From positions 41,530 through 105,529 of the forward strand of contig JAKAEB010000005.1 of assembly GCA_021818445.1 (NCBI GenBank): a DNA stretch of 64,000 nucleotides, written 5' to 3'. Source of the stretch: Planctomycetota bacterium (GTDB lineage: Bacteria > Planctomycetota > Phycisphaerae > WQYP01). This document shows, piece by piece, positions 1 through 7,452 of the stretch; within the stretch, counting starts at the first letter, position 1; every line of letters starts with the position of its first letter. The notes below the pieces were generated by a model, which saw only the letters and a program-made list of their open reading frames with translations, was not told where the DNA came from and made no database searches. The position numbers were made by a program, and so were the translations under genes.

Positions 1-979
1 TGTTCTGATTATTAACGAGGGTGCGAACAAAATCGCGGTACCAATTGTGTCGGCCAAAACTGCTGAGCCCCGATGCCAATCCTACGCGTTCAAACCCGTA
101 CATGGCGTATTCATTACTGTCCACTGGCTGGAAATGGGCGTTAATCCACCTGAGGCCCCGGCTTACGGCCATGTTGCGGCCACGATTCAGATATTCATCG
201 GCAATCAGGAGGCTGGCAATTCCAGCCGGTGTCATCGACTGTTTTCGCCAAGCCGACGGCTGATGAGCGGGCGGCCTTCCCGCAAACCCCCAGTAGCCCC
301 AACTGCCATCTGGAAACTGCGTACCAACCCAATGGCGCTCTACCAGACGCCAGTAGCGGTAAGGGGCCGATCGCTGCAGGGCGTGTACGCATGCCCACAT
401 ACCGAGGACACCGTATTGGCTGTTGGAGTTATCCCATGCCGTAGAGGTAGCAAAAGGTCTATCCTTTTGCGGAGATCCAAAGTAGGCATAGCTGTAGGCG
501 CCATTATTATGAATGGCCTGGTCTAAATAAATCTGGTCCCAACGCAACATTCGTCGCACGGCTGGTTTCAGGGGCAAAAGGGCGAGGGCATTGGCCTGAT
601 ATGATACGGCGTAATTACCGGTGGGCTTGATGTGGCAAAGCATCGCAATAGCCGGTTTGAGCGCCGGCCCAAACATACTCAAACTCTTAAGATGCAGTGT
701 CTGCTGGACGTAGAGCAGCGCTTCGACCACCAACGCAGTCTCGCCCCCGCGTTCGCTGAACGTACCTTCCGGTCCCCGCCCTTTAACCCCGCGCTCCCAG
801 AAACTACCGGGTCGCTCCTGCTTCAAAAGATAATTCACGCCACCGATAATTGCCCGGCGGACTACCGCCCCGCTGATCGGCGTGTGCGCGGTCGCAAGGT
901 TTACGACGCAGCATGGAATCATTGCCGCTGTCATCAACGCGGCGATTATCATCGACCGTCGGCGTAATGTAATTTTCAT
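1..979 (-). CDS. Secreted prenyltransferase/squalene-cyclase-repeat (alpha/alpha toroid) protein, cut by window edge
   Basis: The reading frame opens with ATG at 979 on the minus strand and runs off the left edge without a stop, so about 326 residues are visible and the C-terminus is missing. A GAGG ribosome-binding site precedes the start. Residues about 8-25 are hydrophobic (signal peptide or anchor). The body has alternating helices typical of the prenyltransferase/squalene-oxidase repeat fold, with GGVNYLLKQ near residue 45 and a QW-type motif TQFPDGSWGYW further on. Planctomycete proteins of this kind often carry a DUF4159 domain after the toroid, which would lie outside the window. A real terpene cyclase needs a DXDD or DCTAE motif; none is seen in the visible part, so a catalytic role is not supported. 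It lies 51 bp downstream of the small CBM-like gene on the same strand. Confidence 0.72.
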   Translation of the reverse strand, partial: MKITLRRRSMIIAALMTAAMIPCCVVNLATAHTPISGAVVRRAIIGGVNYLLKQERPGSFWERGVKGRGPEGTFSERGGETALVVEALLYVQQTLHLKSLSMFGPALKPAIAMLCHIKPTGNYAVSYQANALALLPLKPAVRRMLRWDQIYLDQAIHNNGAYSYAYFGSPQKDRPFATSTAWDNSNSQYGVLGMWACVHALQRSAPYRYWRLVERHWVGTQFPDGSWGYWGFAGRPPAHQPSAWRKQSMTPAGIASLLIADEYLNRGRNMAVSRGLRWINAHFQPVDSNEYAMYGFERVGLASGLSSFGRHNWYRDFVRTLVNNQN

Positions 980-1030
980 TCAGCTTACCTCAGCGAGATA
1001 ATCATCAATTGAAGCCGGATTCCGCCGGAA

Positions 1031-1627
1031 CTATTTCTGATATTTGACGTCATCGAGATAAAAGGTGAAGGGCGAGCCATTGGCGGCTGCCGACCAGTAA
1101 AAGCCGGTGATGATGCGGGACATATTTTTTCCCTTAAGCGAGATAGAGTATTTTTTCCAGTGTTTACCGAGGGTAACTTTTTTCGACGCCGATGAACTGT
1201 CATGATACGCCTTGCCTTTGCCAATGAGTCCGTAGCCAAACGTAACCACCACACCCCCGTGCTTTGCTTTGGCCCAAAATACCAGCTTCTTTGCGCCGGT
1301 GATGTTGATTCCCCCCTGCGTATCACCCCAATTATTCGCTGGGTTTTGCCACACGATCCCACCCCATCCGGAACTTCCGGTAAAGCTGATCTTCAGACAG
1401 CGCGTCCCCTTGGGAGGTTTGACATGACACTTGCCATTGTATTGAATTTTTCCTGTATTTCCCATCCATCCCGATGGAACAAAACCCGAGTTGCCGCTGC
1501 CGTTGTTGTAGATCACCAGTGGTAGCGAAGCCTTGGCAGCGGCGTACGCTGCACCCGCAGCGGCCATCAGGGTGATTACAGCCAACAGGGCGATAAAATG
1601 ACGGTATGAGAAATTTTTAGACTGCAT
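1031..1627 (-). CDS. Small secreted carbohydrate-binding-like protein (single beta-sandwich domain)
   Basis: This 198-residue protein has a clear signal peptide (hydrophobic residues about 10-30 ending AYAAA) followed by one domain and nothing else. The domain matches the C-terminal domain of the glycosidase directly upstream block for block: FVPSGWMGN, a Trp-Gly-Gly-Ile segment, KxLxFWA, GLIG..YHDS, and a closing SRII.GFYW....PF.FYLD. That layout (FWAKA core, final FYLDDV strand) is like CBM11 and related jelly-roll binding modules. The start has an AAGGATG Shine-Dalgarno eight bases upstream. No catalytic residues can be proposed, so the likely role is extracellular glycan binding. It probably arose by duplication of the neighbour's module and is likely co-transcribed with it (57-bp gap). 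Exact CBM family is not certain. Confidence 0.75.
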   Translation of the reverse strand: MQSKNFSYRHFIALLAVITLMAAAGAAYAAAKASLPLVIYNNGSGNSGFVPSGWMGNTGKIQYNGKCHVKPPKGTRCLKISFTGSSGWGGIVWQNPANNWGDTQGGINITGAKKLVFWAKAKHGGVVVTFGYGLIGKGKAYHDSSSASKKVTLGKHWKKYSISLKGKNMSRIITGFYWSAAANGSPFTFYLDDVKYQK

Positions 1628-1684
1628 GAAAAAACATCCTTATGTAAAAGAAGGCCTTTGAAACAATGACCAAGCATTACATTG

Positions 1685-3550
1685 TCATTTTCCGCTGAAC
1701 ACAATCTGGTCGAGATAAAACCGCAGCGGCGTATTATTTGCACCAGCCGTCCAATAAAATCCGACGATGATGCGCGAAAGATTTTTGCCCGCCAGTCGAA
1801 GGGTATATTTTCTCCAGTGCCGGTGCAGCTTGATAGTGCGCGACAGCCGCGCAGAATCATGATATTTCTGGTTTGATCCGATGAGGCCCACGCCAACGGT
1901 AACAGACTGTCCGGCTTTTTGGCCTCTTGCCCAAAATGAAAGTTGCCCGGCGCCTGTCAAGTTCAGACCGCCCCAATTTTTCCCCCAGTCATCGGCCGGG
2001 TCCTGCCACGCTATACCGCCCCAGCAGTGGGGCTTTGTGAGTCCGACTTCAAGGCATTGCCTGCCTTTGTGCGGGTGTTTACGGCAATGAGGGTTAAACA
2101 ATATATCCTGATAATTGCCCATCCAACCAGAAGGTACAAATGGGCTCCGCCCGTTGCCACCATAAATTGCCACCGGCAACTTCGCCTTTGGAGCTCGCAT
2201 CGGCTGGATGACGCCCTCGTCGAGCAGAGGGATGTTACCGACCGCGGCCCCATCATGGGCGTTGTAAATATAACAGTACAGGCGATAGAAGCCGCCGCGA
2301 GTCGGCATCTTCACGGTAACGGATGGGCGATCGTTATCAATTATTGCGTGTCGATATCGTCGCGGCATTATCCCACCATGGCCTCCGACGATATTCAGGT
2401 TCGAGATGTCGCGTCGTAAAATCCAGTCGTACTGAAGCTTCCCTCCCCCCGGTTCTGTGGCGGAAACCGTCGCATGGATCAATCCACCCGGTTTAACTTT
2501 GTCAGAACCCGTCAGTTTGATGCTCTGCATCAATGGACAGCGATGGGTTGGCCAATGGCCCGTCCAGAAATGTTGCAGCGCATCGACGGCACCGAGCCGC
2601 CGACCATCCGGCAGAATCAGTCCATACCATGTTGGCGTGGCTTCCACTTTCCACCCCCAGGTGAAGGCGTAACCGCCCAGGCAAAGGCCCCGTGCCGCGA
2701 GAATGCTGTTGCGATAGGTGGCCGAGTAGGCTGCCGCCTTCTGCGTGCTGGTTTCCTCCACGGGCAACCCGATGTTGTTACGGCCGATCTCCCACGTGCC
2801 TGGCGGGCCATATTCAGTGATGACGTATGGCTTGTATCCCCCGGCCTTAAGATACCGCCGGTACAGGGTCGGGCCGCCGCCGTATGAATTAATTCCGATA
2901 ATGTCGATATCAGGACAATATTTATTTATTTTCTCAACCTTGTGCCCGCCGATTTCCGCTACTACCGTCATGGTGGGGTGATTGGGGTCAAGCCGATGGC
3001 ACATGCGTGCAATTTGCTCAACAGCCTTCCATAGTATCTTGTGATCGTATCCATTTTCCATTTCATTGCCGATGCCCCACATCAGCACGGCCGGGTTGCT
3101 TCGATACTTGAGCACGTATCTCCGGCATTGTTCATACTGGGCGTGCACCGCTGCGGCATCATGATAGTTGAATCCATCTGAGGGGTGTCCCAGCCAGAAC
3201 CCGACGGTTACCGTCATATGCAGCCTGGCCGCCAGCCTCAATTCCTTTCCAATGCCTTCGGCACCCCACGTGCGCCCCGAATTTCCGCCGCAAGCTTTGA
3301 GTGCGGTCAGCGAATAACTGCCACCGGCACCCTTAATAAAATAGGGTTTCCCGTCGCGCAACAATTCCCACCCATGATGCGTCTTGACGATTTGCGTGCG
3401 AATCGCCCTGCCTACCGCCGCATGCGCCGCCGTCAGCCCTGCAAAGACGAGGACGATTGCGGGCAATCGAGACAGGGGGTGCCACAAACGTTGCCGTTTA
3501 ATAAATCCATCGCATGGCGGAGCATATTTTGCTATTTTGTTACACAACAT
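1685..3550 (-). CDS. Secreted GH2-like TIM-barrel glycosidase with C-terminal CBM-like domain
   Basis: This is a 621-residue exported enzyme. A hydrophobic signal segment lies at residues about 28-45. Residues about 50-340 form a clan GH-A (alpha/beta)8 barrel: WGIGNEMENG gives the acid/base Glu163 after Asn162, and VITEYGPPG gives the predicted nucleophile Glu246. Residues about 345-455 look like an Ig-like beta domain. Residues about 460-621 are a jelly-roll binding-like module nearly the same as the whole mature product of the next gene downstream. The barrel resembles the GH2 catalytic domain without the usual N-terminal sugar-binding and sandwich domains. Substrate cannot be read from sequence; a beta-linked hemicellulose or galactan is plausible. 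The start is uncertain because no good ribosome-binding site precedes 3550. A strong terminator from the upstream gene lies just before it. Confidence 0.8.
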   Translation of the reverse strand: MLCNKIAKYAPPCDGFIKRQRLWHPLSRLPAIVLVFAGLTAAHAAVGRAIRTQIVKTHHGWELLRDGKPYFIKGAGGSYSLTALKACGGNSGRTWGAEGIGKELRLAARLHMTVTVGFWLGHPSDGFNYHDAAAVHAQYEQCRRYVLKYRSNPAVLMWGIGNEMENGYDHKILWKAVEQIARMCHRLDPNHPTMTVVAEIGGHKVEKINKYCPDIDIIGINSYGGGPTLYRRYLKAGGYKPYVITEYGPPGTWEIGRNNIGLPVEETSTQKAAAYSATYRNSILAARGLCLGGYAFTWGWKVEATPTWYGLILPDGRRLGAVDALQHFWTGHWPTHRCPLMQSIKLTGSDKVKPGGLIHATVSATEPGGGKLQYDWILRRDISNLNIVGGHGGIMPRRYRHAIIDNDRPSVTVKMPTRGGFYRLYCYIYNAHDGAAVGNIPLLDEGVIQPMRAPKAKLPVAIYGGNGRSPFVPSGWMGNYQDILFNPHCRKHPHKGRQCLEVGLTKPHCWGGIAWQDPADDWGKNWGGLNLTGAGQLSFWARGQKAGQSVTVGVGLIGSNQKYHDSARLSRTIKLHRHWRKYTLRLAGKNLSRIIVGFYWTAGANNTPLRFYLDQIVFSGK

Positions 3551-3583
3551 TCAGTTCTTTACACCGGCTAATGGGTTCACGTG

Positions 3584-3617
3584 AAAAAAAAGGGCCGCCC
3601 GTAAGAACGGGCGGCCC
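3584..3617 (-). terminator. Rho-independent terminator of the PEP-CTERM gene
   Basis: A perfect 10-bp stem (GGGCCGCCCG at 3592-3601, partner at 3608-3617) with a 6-base loop is followed on the minus strand by a run of eight T (3584-3591). It sits 14 bp after the stop of the PEP-CTERM gene, so it should end that transcript and separate it from the glycosidase gene. Confidence 0.9.
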
Positions 3618-3631
3618 TGGGATAGAATAAA

Positions 3632-4303
3632 TCAGACTTTGCGACGACGTAGCAGCGCCAGGCCGGTAGCGCCAGCAAACAACAAACTCGCGGCTGCGGG
3701 TTCCGGCGTCGGACTGATCGTTATCAACCCACCGGAAAGATCAAATTCACCCGCTCCGCCGGCCGCATTCGTGAATGTCAGCGTGTAGCTGCTTTGGCCG
3801 CTAAAAGAACCGGCATCGACAAAGCTCGTGTCACTGTTTATGGCTGTCGGTGTGCCACCATCGATCGAAACTTGAGGCTCATTTCCCGTCTGGAAAGATT
3901 CAAGAAAGGAAAAATTGACCGTATCGCCGGGGGATACCCCGCTCAGCGTGGCCGTCAAAGGTGTGCTACCGTTTCCAAGGAAAAAAGCATTATTGAGCCA
4001 CGCAATATCAGTCGTTGGTGTTCCCGACGTTATCCCATTTTGAGTGCTGTAGTTATTTCCGCTAATACTAAGCGTTGCGCCACTTGCACCTAGGGAATAA
4101 GTGGTGGTATTCGCGCTGTTAAACGGCGGTGCCGTAAACGTGGCAACGTCTACACCCGCTGCCCAACCGGTGTAGGCCGTGTAACCTGTGGGTGCAAATT
4201 GCAACCCGTAGGTGGTCGACGCGGCCGCCATGTGGCTGCCTGCCGAGATCGCGGCTGCCGCCGCAATGCTGGCCATCAACGCAATTCCATTCTTGCTTCT
4301 CAT
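3632..4303 (-). CDS. PEP-CTERM sorted exported protein
   Basis: About 223 residues with a signal peptide (residues 5-30, ending MAAAS) and a C-terminal PEP-CTERM tripartite signal: PTPEP, then a hydrophobic helix, then RRRK. Such proteins are cut and anchored by an exosortase that must be encoded elsewhere. The middle is a beta-rich domain of small residues (Gly, Ser, Thr, Asn) like other surface or extracellular-matrix PEP-CTERM proteins; no enzyme motif is visible. The start at 4303 is chosen because GGAG stands six bases upstream; ATG codons at 4315 and 4348 are in frame but lack a better site. It lies directly downstream of the LacI gene and upstream of the glycosidase, which suggests a link to polysaccharide attachment, but that is inference. 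Confidence 0.8.
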   Translation of the reverse strand: MRSKNGIALMASIAAAAAISAGSHMAAASTTYGLQFAPTGYTAYTGWAAGVDVATFTAPPFNSANTTTYSLGASGATLSISGNNYSTQNGITSGTPTTDIAWLNNAFFLGNGSTPLTATLSGVSPGDTVNFSFLESFQTGNEPQVSIDGGTPTAINSDTSFVDAGSFSGQSSYTLTFTNAAGGAGEFDLSGGLITISPTPEPAAASLLFAGATGLALLRRRKV

Positions 4304-4347
4304 ACGATACTCCATAAAAAGAGCAACCATCTCCCACTCCTGGTCCA

Positions 4348-4361
4348 AGCTGATATCAGCT
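4348..4361. promoter_or_regulatory. 14-bp perfect palindrome upstream of PEP-CTERM gene (candidate operator)
   Basis: AGCTGATATCAGCT is a perfect palindrome 45 bp upstream of the PEP-CTERM start and 27 bp beyond the LacI stop. Its place in the only gap between regulator and target fits an operator, but it does not match the inverted repeat in front of the LacI gene itself. Confidence 0.4.
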
Positions 4362-4387
4362 CGAGAAAAAACCAGTGCGGCTAGAAA

Positions 4388-5410
4388 TCATTTTTCAACG
4401 CCTGATAAGAGAGGACCCGTTGACCCGTGGCACTCAAGCTGGGTTGCCAATATCCTTCGCACGGCACTGTTTTGCAGTTCACGCCCCTTTTGAGAAAAGA
4501 GCAGGTCCAACGCCTCAAAGGCCACCCGCCCCAGTTCTCTGGCGTCCTGACATATGGCCGTCATCGTCGGATGAACCATAAAACGAAGTTCGGCATCATC
4601 AAACCCGACGATGGATAAATCTCGCGGTATGCTCCAACCAATACTCTGAGCCTCCATCATGGCCCCTATCGCGGGCAATGGATCGGCAAAAAACAAGGCT
4701 GTTGGCCGCTCGGGCATGGCGGCAATCCGCCGAATCAATTGAATGCCACCCTCACGTTTCGCAGCGATACGGAAGATCATCCGATCATCCACCGGCAACC
4801 CGCGGCTGGTCATGGCTTCGCGGTAGCCAGCGATCCGGTCCAGATGATCGGAATCATCCACCAGATTGACCGCAATGGCGATACGTTCATGCTTCAAGTC
4901 TATTAGATGGTTAACAGCGTCGCGGCTGGAGGTCAGCGAATCGCTTCGCACAACGCTGATACTATCGTTATCGAAATGTTCGCCCACCACCACACAAGGA
5001 AATCCCTCTTCGGCTATTTGCGTGCAGAGTTCCTTTGCTGCGGAGGTAGTGCGAAGCACCGCTCCGCGAATTCCCTTCCGCCGAAACATGTGTGAAAATG
5101 TTTCGCGTGGATGGACGGCCCGCTTTACATCCAAGATGACCAGATCAAATCCACCCGCCTCCATGCGATCGGTAAGGCCTTCCATCAGTGCGGCGTCGAA
5201 AGGTGACCCGATGCTGCGGTCGCCCGCATATGCAAACGCAATGTTCATGGTTTCCCGCCGCCCGATTGTTGGGACATATTGGAGTTTGTTGGCTGCGTTG
5301 AGCACGCGCCGCCGCACCTCGGGTGCCACTAAAGGATTGTTATTCAGCGCGCGCGACACGGTCGCAGGTGAGAGTTTCAATTCCTTTGCGAGGTCTCGTA
5401 TCGATGCCAT
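4388..5410 (-). CDS. LacI-family transcriptional regulator
   Basis: About 340 residues. The N-terminus MASIRDLAKELKLS...TVSRALNN is the classic LacI/GalR helix-turn-helix with the hinge helix (RRRVLNAANKLQYVP); the rest is a periplasmic-binding-protein-like sensor domain (residues about 65-335) ending with FDDAELRFMVHP and a REL..A.E.L motif. The start at 5410 is preceded by GAGGTGG, whereas the longer in-frame ATG at 5494 would put 28 unrelated residues in front of the HTH. It should bind a sugar and control nearby carbohydrate genes. An inverted repeat 28 bp upstream of its start suggests autoregulation. The effector cannot be named. Confidence 0.93.
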   Translation of the reverse strand: MASIRDLAKELKLSPATVSRALNNNPLVAPEVRRRVLNAANKLQYVPTIGRRETMNIAFAYAGDRSIGSPFDAALMEGLTDRMEAGGFDLVILDVKRAVHPRETFSHMFRRKGIRGAVLRTTSAAKELCTQIAEEGFPCVVVGEHFDNDSISVVRSDSLTSSRDAVNHLIDLKHERIAIAVNLVDDSDHLDRIAGYREAMTSRGLPVDDRMIFRIAAKREGGIQLIRRIAAMPERPTALFFADPLPAIGAMMEAQSIGWSIPRDLSIVGFDDAELRFMVHPTMTAICQDARELGRVAFEALDLLFSQKGRELQNSAVRRILATQLECHGSTGPLLSGVEK

Positions 5411-5437
5411 GTTGACCACCTCACTGAAAAAAGTATA

Positions 5438-5456
5438 AACAGTTAATGAAACTGTT
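5438..5456. promoter_or_regulatory. Inverted repeat upstream of LacI gene (candidate auto-operator)
   Basis: AACAGTT-AATGA-AACTGTT is a perfect 7-bp inverted repeat with a 5-bp spacer just before the LacI start, in AT-rich DNA where the promoter should lie. LacI proteins bind such 14-20 bp palindromes and often repress themselves. No second copy was found elsewhere in the window by eye. Confidence 0.5.
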
Positions 5457-5699
5457 CCAGATTTAATCTTAACTTTTTGCGAAGGGAGTGTCAATGCGCC
5501 GGGCCACTTTTTCCGGCATTTTGTGCTTATCGGGCGCTTGAACAGAACCCTTTACAAATTTCTCCATTTTTATATGTTTGCGAATATAATCTGCCCTGTG
5601 CTGGTGCCCGCCAGCCATAAACCATGGGAGTTAGGCCCGGCGACGGTATACTGTAGTTGTGGGTATGGGAGATGAATTGAAAGACCAAGGAGGTGTTCA

Positions 5700-7361
5700 A
5701 TGAATCGCAACTTTAATCTGATACGGGCTGGTATGCTGGCCGCCATCGTGGCTGCGGCTGTCACCCCGGTTTACGCGCAGGTTTATGTGCAGAACGGCAA
5801 CGCTCAGGATGCCAATAATTTAGTAGGAAGCGGAGGCAGTAATACGCCCGTCCAAGGCTTTGTGCCGAGCAATCCGAACATTTACGGTTTGCAGAATTCG
5901 GGGGCCGCATTCAATCCCGCTGGCATGCCGCAGTTTTCGCGTGTCGTTCCGGTGCCGATCCCCGGTGGGGGCACGACATATGCCCAGATACCTGTTGTCG
6001 GGCAATCTTCTTTTCAATCGTCGGGTGTGTCGCCATCGCAAGTGCGTTTAAGCAGCGTCAGCGCGGTTAGCCAAGGTGTTTCCAGTTTGGCCGTGGGCCG
6101 TGCACTCAATGGTGCGGTCAATCCGAATCAAAGCTATTCGGCGCAGATAGGTGCGGGTTTGGGTGTCAGTTCCGCCCTAACAGGGATTGGTGCGGTCAAT
6201 CAGGTTAATGCCCCCCTTAATGCCAACGGTCAGTATACGTCATACTTTAATAATAATGTAAGCCTGCCCACCAATCCGCAGGCCTATTCCGGCATTTCAA
6301 CGGGCAGTTCGGGGCAGATCAATCCCCTCTTTGGCCTTCGCCCTATGAGTGGTGCATTGATGCCGACGGGCAACCAATCCTCAAAATCGCGGTACCTCAA
6401 TCGGGGCGAATCAAGTTTCAAGATCAATGGGAAGGTGTCGGGTAGCAGAAGTTTGGGCCTCGCATCTGTCCGCCCCACGAACAGTGCCATTGGCAAGCCC
6501 AATCAGGGGATGGTTGGCTATGTACCGCGTAAACATGTCCCGTCGGGGGATTATTATCAGCGTTTGCTGACGGAATTAAGCACCGGGCGTCGATCCAAGA
6601 TCGTTGCACCGGGTATCGGCGGTGCGTCAGCGATCACGAATACCACCCTTGCCCCTGTCAACAGTAAAAAAGCTCAGCAGCTAATGATTGATCCAATCAC
6701 CGGGCTGCCCATCGCGCCTATTACCGCCAAGCGAACGGTGGGACAAACCAGCACCGGCGGCGTGGCCCCGAATGGTTCATCGAATGTCCCGCATGCGGTT
6801 TCACCCACCGGGTCGCAGAACTGGCTTACGCCCAAAACCCAGAAGATGCTAAGGGCCGGACGCCATGTGCCAGCCATCTCGCAACTGGCGGGAAGGACCC
6901 ACAGCACCTTCAACCGCTTTATGAAACGCGGCCAGATGGATCTGAAACAGGGACGCTATATCGCCGCCCTTTATCGCTTTAATTCCGCGTTGATTGTCAA
7001 CCCCGGCAACCAACTGGCCCGGCTGGCGAGAGCCAATACAGAATTGATGGGTGGCATGTATGCCAGTGCCTATGCGGACTTCAAAACGGTCTTTGCCCAT
7101 CATCCGCGTTTCACCGCGCTGCGGTATAACTGGAACGCCATGCTGCCGCGCCACGCCGTTGAAAAAACGCAGACGCAGCTTAAACGCATGCTGCCTGATC
7201 AAAGTGATGCCGCCGCATTTTTGCTGGCCTACACCTATTACCAGACCGGCCACGATAATAATCTGCGGCAACTGCTTTCCCTTTGGGCTTCATGGGGTAC
7301 GGGCAGTCTCTGGCCGTCCATTTTAAACAGGGCGTGGCTGATAAACCCCGCCAAACGTTGA
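5700..7361 (+). CDS. Secreted low-complexity protein with C-terminal TPR-like region
   Basis: This 553-residue protein starts with a good signal peptide (MNRNFNLIRAG then a hydrophobic core, cut after VYAQ). Residues about 30-390 are rich in Asn, Gly, Ser, Gln and Pro with no recognisable domain. Residues about 400-550 hold TPR-like helical pairs (DLKQGRYIAALYRFNSAL.VNPGN, then MYASAYADFKTVFAHHP). An AAGGAGGT ribosome-binding site lies right before the ATG. A TATAAT at 5585-5590 is a possible -10 element but has no clear -35. TPR regions mediate protein contacts, so an envelope scaffold role is possible. I do not recognise a named family. The GAF-phosphatase gene follows after 91 bp. Confidence 0.75.
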   Translation: MNRNFNLIRAGMLAAIVAAAVTPVYAQVYVQNGNAQDANNLVGSGGSNTPVQGFVPSNPNIYGLQNSGAAFNPAGMPQFSRVVPVPIPGGGTTYAQIPVVGQSSFQSSGVSPSQVRLSSVSAVSQGVSSLAVGRALNGAVNPNQSYSAQIGAGLGVSSALTGIGAVNQVNAPLNANGQYTSYFNNNVSLPTNPQAYSGISTGSSGQINPLFGLRPMSGALMPTGNQSSKSRYLNRGESSFKINGKVSGSRSLGLASVRPTNSAIGKPNQGMVGYVPRKHVPSGDYYQRLLTELSTGRRSKIVAPGIGGASAITNTTLAPVNSKKAQQLMIDPITGLPIAPITAKRTVGQTSTGGVAPNGSSNVPHAVSPTGSQNWLTPKTQKMLRAGRHVPAISQLAGRTHSTFNRFMKRGQMDLKQGRYIAALYRFNSALIVNPGNQLARLARANTELMGGMYASAYADFKTVFAHHPRFTALRYNWNAMLPRHAVEKTQTQLKRMLPDQSDAAAFLLAYTYYQTGHDNNLRQLLSLWASWGTGSLWPSILNRAWLINPAKR

Positions 7362-7452
7362 GCATGGTGCGCTGTCCATGCCAACTGAATTCAACCGCGT
7401 TTAATCCCGCATCTGCGGGGCGGGGAGCAGTCCAAGCAAGGATGTATCGATT

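Noticed and set aside
1..979. Hopanoid-forming squalene cyclase
   Set aside because: Only the toroid repeats are visible; no DXDD acid motif in the part present, and a secretion signal argues against it.
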